Origin: SZUA-152 sp964401355
GTDB lineage: Bacteria > Pseudomonadota > Gammaproteobacteria > SZUA-152
DNA length: 18,864 nt
NCBI GenBank assembly: GCA_964401355.1
Contig: CAYNYJ010000061.1
Span: 1 to 18,864, forward strand
Reading direction: 5' to 3'
Position numbers and translations under genes: made by a program
Shown here: one piece after another, positions 1 through 7,552 of the stretch
Layout of the letters: every line of letters starts with the position of its first letter
Numbering within the stretch: position 1 is the stretch's first letter
Notes under the pieces: generated by a model
What the model was told of the DNA's origin: nothing
Seen by the model: the letters and a program-made list of their open reading frames with translations, nothing else
Databases searched by the model: none

Positions 1-53
1 AGCTTGCCCTCTTACCGTGAGTCAGAGTTGCACTTACAAATTGAATTCACGTT
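1..53 (-). mobile_element. Possible outer end of an IS30-type insertion sequence, mostly outside the window
   Basis: The minus strand here reads TGAATTCAATTTGTAAGTG followed by CAACTCTGAC, running towards the window edge. From memory, this resembles the terminal repeats of IS30-family elements, which often contain a TTGAAT–GTGCAAC arrangement. No transposase is in the window, so the call rests on this short similarity only. The position fits: the adjacent HEPN-like ORF stops right at this boundary, as expected if an element had inserted there and removed its 3' part. It could equally be an ordinary intergenic sequence. Confidence 0.25.
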
Positions 54-386
54 TTAAACTAATTTTTCAAATGGCTTTAATTCTTGATTGAATTTATCAA
101 CTAAATTAGTCAAGTCATTTTGAATCATTAAAGACTTTAAGGCTCGAATATTATGAGTTTTGTCATCTGAGTCAAAAAGACATGCTGTTTCAATGAACAT
201 CAATTTATAATTGCCGCTATTGGCCGCATGAAAAAAATCAACATACCGATAGTCATTCATGTCATCGAGATATTTATCTATTGCTTTTCCTTTACCTCGC
301 AAGGTGAACCATATCTGGTAATGAGCCAATGCTGAATTTTGACTATCACTCACATGCTTGAAGCATTCGGCCAGTTCTTTATTCAT
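54..386 (-). CDS. Small hypothetical protein, possibly a truncated HEPN/AbiU2-like protein
   Basis: This 110-residue soluble protein is predicted to be mostly helical and is charged. A good ribosome binding site (AGGA, 394–397, 7 nt before the ATG) supports it as a real gene. The central segment (about residues 43–85), with its FFHAANSG and ACLFDSDD motifs followed by a leucine-rich helix, recalls the N-terminal half of AbiU2-type HEPN proteins. In those proteins a helix ending in 'R/C-L-F/L-D-x-D' precedes the RxxxxH motif. No RxxxxH is present, because the frame stops at residue 110, whereas family members are usually closer to 190–200 residues, so it looks C-terminally truncated. The family assignment is my inference and weak. 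Base composition is AT-rich compared with the housekeeping genes to the right, which suits acquired DNA. Confidence 0.5.
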   Translation of the reverse strand: MNKELAECFKHVSDSQNSALAHYQIWFTLRGKGKAIDKYLDDMNDYRYVDFFHAANSGNYKLMFIETACLFDSDDKTHNIRALKSLMIQNDLTNLVDKFNQELKPFEKLV

Positions 387-418
387 GCTCTGTTCCTACT
401 TAAGCTCATAACAGTTAA

Positions 419-523
419 TCTACCCCAAAGTGGGGTAGAACTCCGCCCTTAGATAGTGTGAATTATTCGCCGTTTATTATCGGCCCCGGTAAATATTCCA
501 TCAACCGCACAAAACAATCAATC
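419..523. repeat. Diverged direct repeat, copy A, with palindromic core
   Basis: This copy starts with a perfect palindrome, TACCCCA-aag-TGGGGTA (421–437). It continues through GTGAAT, CGGCCCCG, a TTCC stretch and AACAATCAAT. The same series of blocks, in the same order and spacing, recurs about 345 bp downstream (copy B). The two copies are clearly related but substantially diverged. Nothing in it codes for protein. It may be an old non-autonomous element or the boundary repeats of a small inserted segment. Confidence 0.6.
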
Positions 524-763
524 GCTTATCAAGGTTGTATTTTTTTCGTGGAAATTAGCTTGCTGATTTCCGCAGGATATTGAACGGGAAAATACGACCG
601 TTTGGGGTATATCACGCAAGACTTTTCAGTGCATGATGTTTGATTTTTGAATCGTTTTTTTGTTTGCCATTATGTAAAACCATTACATTCAATCGGATGG
701 ATCGTAGGTAGGGATGTTTTCTTTGAATCGGGATATCAGTGGGTGCCGTATATTGAATGTGGA

Positions 764-869
764 ATGACCCCAACGTGGGGTAGAGCCCTGCGCTGAAATA
801 CCGTGAATGTTCATCGGCGCTTACCGGCCCCGTTGAATCTTCCGGTAAACACACGCAACAATCAATAAC
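764..869. repeat. Diverged direct repeat, copy B, with palindromic core
   Basis: This is the second copy of the repeat at 419–523. The core is ACCCCA-acg-TGGGGT (767–781), followed by GTGAAT, CGGCCCCG, CTTCC and CAACAATCAAT in the same order. The 240 bp between the two copies contains no convincing gene; the short minus-strand frame at 612–854 runs through copy B and lacks a ribosome binding site and any recognisable family. Confidence 0.6.
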
Positions 870-928
870 CAGTAACAGATACTACCCAGTCGCCTGAAAA
901 GGATACTGCTTCTTTTTAAAATCCCGGT

Positions 929-1065
929 CGTCATGCCGGCGAATGCCGGTATCCAGAGAGGGTGGCAATACATGCAAGGCTGTATTTTAGGTTAATGTTG
1001 ACAGGGTAACGGGCTTTGATATGTTTATATCCAGCTCCTGGATACCGGCATTCGCCGGTATGACG
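929..1065. repeat. Inverted pair of 28-bp hairpin repeats (MITE/REP-like)
   Basis: The left arm (929–956) and right arm (1038–1065) are 28-bp reverse complements with a single mismatch. Each arm also contains its own hairpin, CCGGC-gaat-GCCGG. They are separated by 81 bp of AT-richer sequence with no gene. The arm sequence, of the type GTCATGCCGGCGAATGCCGG–TATCCAG, belongs to a class of dispersed intergenic repeats that I recognise as widespread in proteobacteria. The paired inverted layout suggests a MITE-like or REP-doublet (BIME-like) element. The mobilising transposase is not in the window. Confidence 0.7.
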
Positions 1066-1079
1066 GTGGATTTAAGCCA

Positions 1080-1247
1080 CGTAGGGTGGGCACGCTTTTC
1101 GGTGCCCACGCAATTCAACATACTCAGTGTTAGCTGTGCTTTATACAGACTTCTGTCCTATCACTTCTTATTTCTGCCGGGGATGAAGGAGGTGTATTTT
1201 CTGGAGAGGCTTTCTGTGTGGGCACCGAAAAACGTGCCCACCCTACG
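1080..1247. repeat. Second inverted pair of 30-bp hairpin repeats
   Basis: The left arm (1080–1109) and right arm (1218–1247) are 30-bp reverse complements with one mismatch (GCTTTT versus GTTTTT in the loop). Each arm carries a perfect 8-bp stem, GTGGGCAC/GTGCCCAC, preceded by CGTAGG. The spacer of 108 bp holds no credible gene. This GTAGGGTGGGCAC-type sequence is a different repeat family from the neighbouring 929–1065 pair, and it begins only 15 bp further on. Confidence 0.7.
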
Positions 1248-1313
1248 CTTTAAGGGACAAGGCTCGGCTATGGAGGGGGTTAAGAGGGAAGATCAAATCC
1301 CGCGTCGGCAATC

Positions 1314-1652
1314 TCAGATTTCTGCCGAAAGATAGGCGCGCGCTTCTTCGCCCGGGTCGGGCAACCCCGCGACCCGCCAGGCTGACATGCAGGTATGAAA
1401 CAAAACGGATCCACAGGATTTTTGCAGGCCATTTTCGGTGCAGAGCAGGCTGATGGGTGGTGCAACTTCATATTCATCGTAGTAATCACGCAGCGCGTGA
1501 ATCATCGTCCAGTGATCGTCGGTGAGTTCGCCCAGCTCGTCGATATCTGCAATCTCTTTTGCCAGCTCCGGCGTCCACGCGGAGGGCTGAGTTAGCAATC
1601 CGTATTGATCCAGGCCCAGCTGTTGCAGATGTTGGACATATTGCGGGTTCAT
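1314..1652 (-). CDS. DsrC/TusE-family sulfur-relay-like protein lacking the conserved cysteines
   Basis: The start at 1652 is chosen because AGGAGGT lies 6 nt upstream (1659–1665); a longer reading to 1694 has no such signal. The product has 112 residues, normal for the DsrC/TusE family. Family hallmarks are present: a tryptophan-proline start to the helical region (W26), LTDDHW (43–48), LRDYYDEYEVAP (54–65) and AGLPDP (95–100). DsrC and TusE carry persulfide via a C-terminal cysteine (and, in DsrC, a second one before AGLPKP). Here the second position is tryptophan (W92) and the C-terminus ends AEI with no cysteine. Three non-canonical cysteines occur at about 71, 80 and 88. Cysteine-less paralogues (called RspA-like in the literature) are thought to have regulatory rather than sulfur-carrier roles. 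It lies downstream of rsmI on the same strand, 106 bp away. The family call is firm; the function is inferred. Confidence 0.8.
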   Translation of the reverse strand: MNPQYVQHLQQLGLDQYGLLTQPSAWTPELAKEIADIDELGELTDDHWTMIHALRDYYDEYEVAPPISLLCTENGLQKSCGSVLFHTCMSAWRVAGLPDPGEEARAYLSAEI

Positions 1653-1700
1653 CGTAGTACCTCCTGCGCCACATGGAAGAAAACCATCGAGCACGATTTA

Positions 1701-1722
1701 CTGATGTTCTGCTGATGTTCTG
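1701..1722. repeat. Tandem duplication of an 11-bp unit
   Basis: CTGATGTTCTG occurs twice head to tail between rsmI and the DsrC-like gene. It is a simple slippage-type duplication with no evident function. Confidence 0.6.
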
Positions 1723-1758
1723 CTGCCTACTACCTAGCAGTGTAGTCGAGCCTCACGC

Positions 1759-2631
1759 TCATTTATCCAGCGACAGGCCAAACTGATACAGCGGTTTTTT
1801 CTTGAGGCCGGTAATTTTGGCGGCCAGCGCACTGGCCTGGCTCAACGGCAGTTCAGCCATTAATATTTTGAGAATGCGCTGCGCCTCGGCCATCGCCCCT
1901 TGCGAGTCGTCACTGTCCATGCCCTTCACCAGCAACACCATTTCGCCCTTTTGCTGATCCGGGTCGGCACTGGCCCATTGCAACAGCGCGGCCACCGCAG
2001 CGCCTTTGATGGTTTCAAAAGTTTTGGTGAGTTCGCGGGCCAGCACTACGTGACGATCTTCGCCCAACACCGTGACCATATCGGCGAGGGTGTCGAGCAA
2101 TCGGTGCGGCGCTTCGTAAAAAATCGCGGTGCGTGATTCGTCAGCCATCACCTCCAGGCGCTTCTTGCGCGCCGCACTTTTCGCCGGTAGGAATCCCTCG
2201 AACACAAAGCGATCCGAGGGCAGCCCCGCCGCCGACAAGGCCGCCAACATGGCGCTGGCCCCCGGCACGGGCACCACTTTGACGCCTTGTTCACGCGCCA
2301 GCCGCACCAAATGAAATCCCGGGTCACTGATCAGCGGGGTACCGGCATCGGAGATCAGTGCAACACTCTTGCCCTGCGTCAACCGCGCGACGATATCGGG
2401 CGCGCGGTCGCGTTCATTGTGATCATGCAGGGCCAGGGTTTTGGTGGTGATCTGATACTGCTGCAACAGGCGCGCACTGTGACGCGTATCCTCTGCGGCG
2501 ATCAGATCCACCCCTGCCAACACCCCCAGCGCACGCCGACTAATATCGGACAGATTACCGATGGGCGTCGCCACCACGTAGAGTACACCGGGCTCCACAT
2601 ACACCGCTTCCGCAAATTGTTCAATTGACAC
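1759..2631 (-). CDS. rsmI: 16S rRNA (cytidine(1402)-2'-O)-methyltransferase
   Basis: RsmI methylates the 2'-OH of C1402 in the 16S rRNA P-site, using S-adenosylmethionine. The 290-residue product has the family signatures in order: ATPIGNLSDI (21–30), AAEDTRHS (45–52), SDAGTPLISDPG (94–105) and the PGASA segment (~122), all within the tetrapyrrole-methylase fold. Its C-terminal region is the usual RsmI tail. The start codon is GTG at 2629–2631, supported by GAGGT (2638–2642) about 7 nt upstream. The gene diverges from lpoA with only 31 bp between the start codons, the same arrangement as yraL/yraM in E. coli, so the two promoters must sit very close or overlap coding sequence. Confidence 0.96.
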   Translation of the reverse strand: MSIEQFAEAVYVEPGVLYVVATPIGNLSDISRRALGVLAGVDLIAAEDTRHSARLLQQYQITTKTLALHDHNERDRAPDIVARLTQGKSVALISDAGTPLISDPGFHLVRLAREQGVKVVPVPGASAMLAALSAAGLPSDRFVFEGFLPAKSAARKKRLEVMADESRTAIFYEAPHRLLDTLADMVTVLGEDRHVVLARELTKTFETIKGAAVAALLQWASADPDQQKGEMVLLVKGMDSDDSQGAMAEAQRILKILMAELPLSQASALAAKITGLKKKPLYQFGLSLDK

Positions 2632-2662
2632 TGTTGCACCTCATCCACATACTTTCGGGTTC

Positions 2663-4777
2663 ATGCGGAATCTAACACAAAGCTTCAGACGCTCGCGCCC
2701 AACGTCACCCCTTGCCCAGGTCGGCCGATTAACCCTGCTGACCCTGCTGCTGGTGGGCTGTGCCACGGTGCCCCCCTCACCCCCCACTCCAGAACAGGCG
2801 CGGGCCTCCAGCACTGCCGAGCTGGAACAGATGGCCGCTGAAGGACAATTCCTCGATGCCGCGCTAGCCTACTCCAAGCTCGCCGCAGGCACTAAACTGA
2901 CTGCAGACGCTAAACTCGCCGCCGACGTCCCCGAGTCCCAGCGCCAACATTACGCCTTGCGAGCCGCTGAATTACTGATGCTGGGCAATTATCTGCCGCA
3001 GGTTTATCAAATGCTCAATGAGATTGATGCGGCCGGTTTGATGCCAGACTTGCAAACCCGCCACGCATTGTTGTCCGCAGACATTGCCCTGGCGCGACAA
3101 TTGCCCAACGTGGCACTGGTGGAACTGGGGCGCGCCGAAGACCTGCTGCTCGACATCGACGAAACCACTCTCCCTCCCGGCAGCGTTCAACGGTTTCACC
3201 AACTGCGGGCAGACAGCTTCGCGCAACTGGGCAACCACATTGCAGTCGCCCGTGAGCGCGTGCAACTGGAAACCTTACTCACCGAGCCCGAGGCGATGCT
3301 CGCCAATCAGGAGGCCATACTGGGCGCTTTGCAAATGCTCTCGCCCGCAGCCATTCAGGCACTGCTAAGCAGTAGCTCGATTGACGTACTCAGCGGCTGG
3401 CTGGCGCTGGTCAGCATCGGCCACAGCATGGATGACCCGCAACTGACCGGTGCCGATGTGGTGCTTTGGCGCGAGCAATACCCCGCGCACCCGGCCCTGG
3501 ACAGCGTCATCAACACGGTGCTAGCGGCGCGTCCCCGAATGCTGCGCCTGCCGAAAAAGATTGCCCTGATCCTGCCCTTGAGCAATCGTTACGCCAAAGC
3601 CGCCAGTGCGGTGCGCGACGGTTTTCTGGCCGCTTACTATTCCCAACAGCCCGATGATGCGAGCAACGACCAACTGCCCGTTAACCCGTTCAGCCCCTTC
3701 AAACCCAGGCAAGCTGTCGATGCGGATAGCGGCAACGCGGAAAATCCCGACGCCCTCCCCTTCAATACGATCCGTTTTGATACCCCAGCCAGCGTCGTAC
3801 CCAGCATCAAAATTTATGACGCCGGAGACGACCCCACGCTCATCGACCTGATTTACGAGCAGGCCATTGATGACGGCGCTGAGTTTGTGGTCGGGCCACT
3901 GCACAAGGATTCCGTCAACCAGCTTGCCAGCCACACAGAATTGGCGATCCCGGTACTGGCGCTGAATTACAGTGAGCAGCGCGGCAAGGCCGCCGAGGAA
4001 ACCCTGCCAGTGAACCTGTTCCAGCTCAGTCTCTCACCGGAACAGGAGGCTCGTCAGGTGGCCGAGCGCGCCTGGTTGGACGGCCACAGCCGAGCCGCCA
4101 TCATCACTCCCAATTCCACCTGGGGCGAGCGCGTCGCAAAAGCGTTCAGCAAACGCTGGCGACAATTCGGTGGCCATATCGTGGAAAAACAAACCTACGA
4201 TGCCAAAAAGAGTGACTACTCACTGCCGATTCGTCGTTTACTGAATGTGGACGAAAGTCAGCAACGCAAAAAAAACCTGCGTCGTCTGCTGGGCAAAAAA
4301 CTGGAATTTATTCCGCGTCGTCGCCAGGACATCGATTTCATTTTCATGGCCGCGGCCTCCAAACAGGCGCGCCTGATCAAACCGCAATTGCGTTTCCATC
4401 ACGCCCCCAAGGTGCCGGTGTACGCCACCTCCCACAGCTACAGTGGCAGCATCAATGCCGACATGGATCGCGATATGGACGGCGTACTGTTTTGTGATAT
4501 GCCCTGGACGCTAGCCGCTGAAAGCCCCGGCCAATCCCTCAAGACCGACATCGAGGCGATCTGGCCCAATGCCAGCAAACGCTATTCCCGGTTATTTGCG
4601 CTGGGGGTGGACGCTTACCGGGTGATCGGTGAACTCAACAGCCTGCGTCGCAACCGCGCCGACTATTACCCCGGCGAAACCGGCGATCTGTATCTGGATG
4701 TGGCCAACCGCCTGCAACGGCGGTTATCATGGGCGAAATTCGAGCGCGGCATACCCGTACCGCTCAGCGAATTTTGA
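2663..4777 (+). CDS. lpoA: Penicillin-binding protein activator, outer-membrane lipoprotein LpoA
   Basis: LpoA is an outer-membrane lipoprotein that reaches through the periplasm to stimulate the bifunctional peptidoglycan synthase PBP1A. The 704-residue product begins with a basic N-terminus, a hydrophobic stretch and a lipobox LVGC, with lipidation predicted at C33. An alanine- and leucine-rich helical TPR-like domain follows (about 40–290). A type I periplasmic-binding-protein-like domain begins near residue 297 with KKIALILPLS and runs to the end. E. coli LpoA has 678 residues; here there is extra, proline- and aspartate-rich sequence (about residues 332–375) inside the C-terminal domain, just after the first helix. 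The ribosome binding site is weak. It is followed by yraN 42 bp downstream on the same strand. Confidence 0.93.
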   Translation: MRNLTQSFRRSRPTSPLAQVGRLTLLTLLLVGCATVPPSPPTPEQARASSTAELEQMAAEGQFLDAALAYSKLAAGTKLTADAKLAADVPESQRQHYALRAAELLMLGNYLPQVYQMLNEIDAAGLMPDLQTRHALLSADIALARQLPNVALVELGRAEDLLLDIDETTLPPGSVQRFHQLRADSFAQLGNHIAVARERVQLETLLTEPEAMLANQEAILGALQMLSPAAIQALLSSSSIDVLSGWLALVSIGHSMDDPQLTGADVVLWREQYPAHPALDSVINTVLAARPRMLRLPKKIALILPLSNRYAKAASAVRDGFLAAYYSQQPDDASNDQLPVNPFSPFKPRQAVDADSGNAENPDALPFNTIRFDTPASVVPSIKIYDAGDDPTLIDLIYEQAIDDGAEFVVGPLHKDSVNQLASHTELAIPVLALNYSEQRGKAAEETLPVNLFQLSLSPEQEARQVAERAWLDGHSRAAIITPNSTWGERVAKAFSKRWRQFGGHIVEKQTYDAKKSDYSLPIRRLLNVDESQQRKKNLRRLLGKKLEFIPRRRQDIDFIFMAAASKQARLIKPQLRFHHAPKVPVYATSHSYSGSINADMDRDMDGVLFCDMPWTLAAESPGQSLKTDIEAIWPNASKRYSRLFALGVDAYRVIGELNSLRRNRADYYPGETGDLYLDVANRLQRRLSWAKFERGIPVPLSEF

Positions 4778-4819
4778 TGACGCCCACAACGATGCCAATA
4801 CCAACAACAGTAACCGACA

Positions 4820-5185
4820 ATGGCAACCGATAAAAAAATCCGCGGTGACGACGCCGAAAATGCGGCCTGCGACTACCTGCGATCCCAGGGGCTAACATTG
4901 GTCGAACGCAATTTTCTCTGCAAACGCGGTGAAATCGACTTGGTCATGCGCCAGGCGAACACCACGGTGTTTGTCGAAGTGCGCTATCGACGAAACGCCC
5001 AGTACGGTAGCGCCGCAGAAAGTGTCGATTGGCGCAAACAGGAAAAATTATTGGCCACTGCCGAACATTATTTGCAACAACACCCCAAGGCCGCCAGGGG
5101 CGCATGCCGATTTGATGTGGTGGCATTGACGATGCAAAACCAGCAGCACAAAATCGACTGGATCATGGATGCTTTTCAGGCTTGA
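4820..5185 (+). CDS. yraN: YraN family (UPF0102) nuclease-like protein
   Basis: This 121-residue protein matches the UPF0102/YraN family, which has a restriction-endonuclease-like fold. Visible family motifs are GDDAENAACDYL near the N-terminus, RNFLCKRGEIDLVM (34–47), VFVEVRYR (~51–58) and CRFDVVAL (~94–101). The E–I–D and E-V-R residues correspond to the putative metal-binding core; E. coli YraN also has arginine at that position. The biological role of the family is not settled; a Holliday-junction or processing-nuclease role has been suggested for relatives. Its place between lpoA and dolP is the conserved gammaproteobacterial one. Confidence 0.93.
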   Translation: MATDKKIRGDDAENAACDYLRSQGLTLVERNFLCKRGEIDLVMRQANTTVFVEVRYRRNAQYGSAAESVDWRKQEKLLATAEHYLQQHPKAARGACRFDVVALTMQNQQHKIDWIMDAFQA

Positions 5186-5277
5186 AAGTCTGGCAGGCCT
5201 GAACTTACGGCAGACTCGCAATTCTAACAACACGTCAAATTAAAAACGTGTCACCGACATAAAAAACTATTGAGAAC

Positions 5278-5895
5278 ATGATGACTCTTTCAAAAACCTT
5301 ATTTTCCAAAACCCTGCTTTCTAAAAAACGGGTCGCCACGCTATTTATCCTCCCGGTCCTGCTGACGTTATCGGCCTGTGTCGCGCCGGTGCTGGTCGCC
5401 GGGGCCGCAGGCGGTGCTTCCGTCGCCAATGACAAACGCACCAATCAAACAATGCTGGACGATCAAGTGATTGAGGCCAAGGCCAAAAATGCTATTTATG
5501 CAGATTCAAAAATGGCCAAACGCATCCACATCAACATCACCAGTTATAACCGCGTGGTGTTGCTGACCGGCGAGGCGTTGTCCAAGGCAGAACGCAATAA
5601 AATCGTCAACATTACCCGTCATCTCGACAAGGTGCGGCGGGTGCACAATGAAATCCAGATCGCGGACCTCACCGGCCTTTCATCCCGCACCGGCGATTCC
5701 TGGATTACCTCCAAAGTGAAATCGAAAATGCTGGCCACCAAAAATTTCCCTTCCACGCGCATCAAGGTCGTCACCGAAAACGGCAGCGTATTCCTGATGG
5801 GGCTGGTGACCAAAAAACTGGGGCGGCAGGCCGCGGCAATCACCTCTAAAGTCTCCGGCGTGCAACGAGTCATCAAACTGTTTGAGTATCTTTAG
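5278..5895 (+). CDS. dolP: BON-domain outer-membrane lipoprotein DolP (formerly YraP)
   Basis: DolP is a lipoprotein that maintains outer-membrane integrity and associates with anionic phospholipid and BAM-complex sites. The 205-residue product has a basic N-terminus, a hydrophobic segment and lipobox LSAC with lipidated C34. Two BON domains follow (about 62–130 and 137–204). The second has the conserved VTENGSVFLMGLV run near residue 163–175. Start choice: ATGATG occurs at 5278–5283, with GAG at 5272–5274 just before it, so either methionine could initiate. In E. coli the diaA gene lies between yraN and dolP; here only 92 non-coding bp do. Confidence 0.93.
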   Translation: MMTLSKTLFSKTLLSKKRVATLFILPVLLTLSACVAPVLVAGAAGGASVANDKRTNQTMLDDQVIEAKAKNAIYADSKMAKRIHINITSYNRVVLLTGEALSKAERNKIVNITRHLDKVRRVHNEIQIADLTGLSSRTGDSWITSKVKSKMLATKNFPSTRIKVVTENGSVFLMGLVTKKLGRQAAAITSKVSGVQRVIKLFEYL

Positions 5896-6022
5896 TTCAA
5901 AAACTCACGCTCAAAAAAAACCAATCAACAATCCAGATTCGACAGTTCAGGGTACGCTGTTTTTTTCGCGTCCCGTGTAAACCACCCTATCGATCACCCC
6001 CCAAATACAGAATCCGCGCCTC

Positions 6023-7420
6023 ATGGCCATTGCTACTGACATCACCCAACAACTGATCCAACTTTTGGGCAGCGAAAAAGTCCTCAGCGAAGCAGTGGAT
6101 TGTCTCGCTTACGGCTACGACAACAGCCGCTTGCAGGCACTGCCCGATCTGGTGGTGTTTCCCGACAGCCACGACGGGATCGTCGGCATCGTGAAAATCT
6201 GCGCGCAAAACGCCATTCCGCTGACCACCCGCGGTCGCGGCACCGGCACCACCGGGGCGACGGTGCCCACCGAGGGCGGCGTGGTGTTGTCCACCGAACG
6301 CATGAACCGAATATTGGAAATGTCCCCCGACGACCGACTGATGGTGGTCGAGCCCGGCGTCACCAATCAGGCGGTGCAGGATGCCGCGGCCGAACACGGA
6401 TTTTTCTGGCCGCCCGATCCGACCAGTGCCGCGGTTTGCACCATCGGCGGTAACCTTGCCTATAATTCCGCAGGGCCACGGGCGGTTAAATACGGCACTC
6501 CCCGCGAGCACACGCTGGGGCTGCGGGCGGTGACCGGCAGCGGCGAGCAAATTCGCACCGGCACCCGCACCACCAAAGGCGTAGTGGGTTACGATCTCAC
6601 CCGGCTACTGATTGGCTCCGAGGGCACCCTGGCGATCATCACCGAGGCCACCCTCAAACTCACCCCCTTGCCCGAGGCTAAACGCACCCTGCAAGCCATT
6701 TATGCCGATATTGGCTCTGCCACCCGCGCGGTGTCGCGCATCATGGCGCAACCGGTGGTGCCTTGCGCACTGGAGTTTATCGACGGTGCCGCGATCGAAA
6801 TGGTACGCCGCTATTCCCAGGCCGACCTGCCAAAACAGGCCGGTGCACTGTTAATGATCGAAATCGACGGGCCGGCGGCGGCCATGGACGACATGCAAAA
6901 GGCCATCAGTGCGGCCGCCACCACCAAGGGTCTGCTGCGCCTGCAATCCGCTGACAGCGCTGAAGAAGTCCAGGCCCTGTGGGCCACACGCAAGGCCTTG
7001 TCACCGGCTTTACGCAACATTGCGCCGAATAAAATTAATGAAGACGTGGTGGTGCCCGTGTCGCAGATACCCTCGCTACTTGAAGGGTTGGAAAAGCTGG
7101 CCACACAACACGCCATTACCATCGTCAATTTTGGCCACGCCGGTAACGGCAATATTCATGTCAATCTGTTGCTGGACAGCACCGACGAACGCCAACAGGC
7201 AACGGCCGAGGCCTGTCTGGATGCGGCGTTTTCACTGGTGTTAAAGCTCGGCGGCACGCTCTCTGGAGAACACGGTATTGGCCTGGTCAAACGGGAACTC
7301 ATGGAGCGTGAACTTGACCTCGTCTCCCTGCAACTAATGTGGCAAATCAAACACACCTTTGACCCGAACAACATCCTCAATCCAGGCAAGTCATTCCCCT
7401 CATCCTTCCGGCAAATTTAG
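6023..7420 (+). CDS. FAD-binding oxidoreductase, D-lactate/glycolate dehydrogenase type (GlcD/DLD-like)
   Basis: This 465-residue flavoprotein belongs to the FAD_binding_4 plus FAD-oxidase_C family that oxidises D-2-hydroxyacids such as D-lactate, glycolate or D-2-hydroxyglutarate. The FAD-binding (PCMH) domain shows TRGRGTGTTGA (about 69–79), VEPGVTNQAV (~112) and GGNLAYNSAGPR (~142), then GYDLTRLLIGSEGTL (~189). The C-terminal oxidase domain carries the metal/substrate-site motifs FGHAGNGNIH (~370) and LSGEHGIG (~412) and ends with FDPNNILNPGK. The start ATG at 6023 lacks a clear Shine–Dalgarno. The substrate cannot be decided from sequence; no GlcE/GlcF partners are nearby, so it is more like a single-subunit DLD-type enzyme. 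No clear link to the neighbouring envelope genes. Confidence 0.9.
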   Translation: MAIATDITQQLIQLLGSEKVLSEAVDCLAYGYDNSRLQALPDLVVFPDSHDGIVGIVKICAQNAIPLTTRGRGTGTTGATVPTEGGVVLSTERMNRILEMSPDDRLMVVEPGVTNQAVQDAAAEHGFFWPPDPTSAAVCTIGGNLAYNSAGPRAVKYGTPREHTLGLRAVTGSGEQIRTGTRTTKGVVGYDLTRLLIGSEGTLAIITEATLKLTPLPEAKRTLQAIYADIGSATRAVSRIMAQPVVPCALEFIDGAAIEMVRRYSQADLPKQAGALLMIEIDGPAAAMDDMQKAISAAATTKGLLRLQSADSAEEVQALWATRKALSPALRNIAPNKINEDVVVPVSQIPSLLEGLEKLATQHAITIVNFGHAGNGNIHVNLLLDSTDERQQATAEACLDAAFSLVLKLGGTLSGEHGIGLVKRELMERELDLVSLQLMWQIKHTFDPNNILNPGKSFPSSFRQI

Positions 7421-7500
7421 AAACACTTAACGCGCTGCAAATATTAAAGCTTTTCCCTCTGACTCCGTTAAATAAGATAGCAACAACGTTGTCGAACAGA

Positions 7501-7552
7501 GTGAATTCACACGCCTGATTTATCGCTAAACTGGATTTGTAAAAAGTACAAA
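7501..7552. promoter_or_regulatory. Two palindromes upstream of the DUF2892 gene, possible operators
   Basis: GTGAATTCAC (7501–7510) is a perfect 10-bp palindrome. Twenty-five base pairs further on is TTTGTA-n5-TACAAA (7536–7552), a perfect 6-bp inverted repeat of operator-like size. Both lie in the 204-bp gap before the DUF2892–GGDEF/EAL pair. The regulatory role is inference from position and symmetry only. Confidence 0.3.

Noticed and set aside
612..854. 80-codon minus-strand open frame
   Set aside because: It runs through repeat copy B, has no ribosome binding site, an unlikely amino-acid composition and no recognisable family.
419..869. Integron gene cassette flanked by attC sites
   Set aside because: The repeats are the right size, but I could not find paired RYYYAAC/GTTRRRY core sites at their ends, and no ORF lies between them.
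929..1247. CRISPR array
   Set aside because: The repeats are inverted pairs with internal hairpins, only two copies per family, and spacers of 81 and 108 bp; no regular direct repeat.
1021..1335. 104-codon plus-strand open frame
   Set aside because: It is built from the inverted hairpin repeats (both families) and overlaps the end of the DsrC-like gene; repeat-derived, not a gene.
5942..5967. Intrinsic terminator after dolP
   Set aside because: ACAG…CTGT followed by T7 gives only a 4-bp stem with an 11-nt loop; too weak to call.
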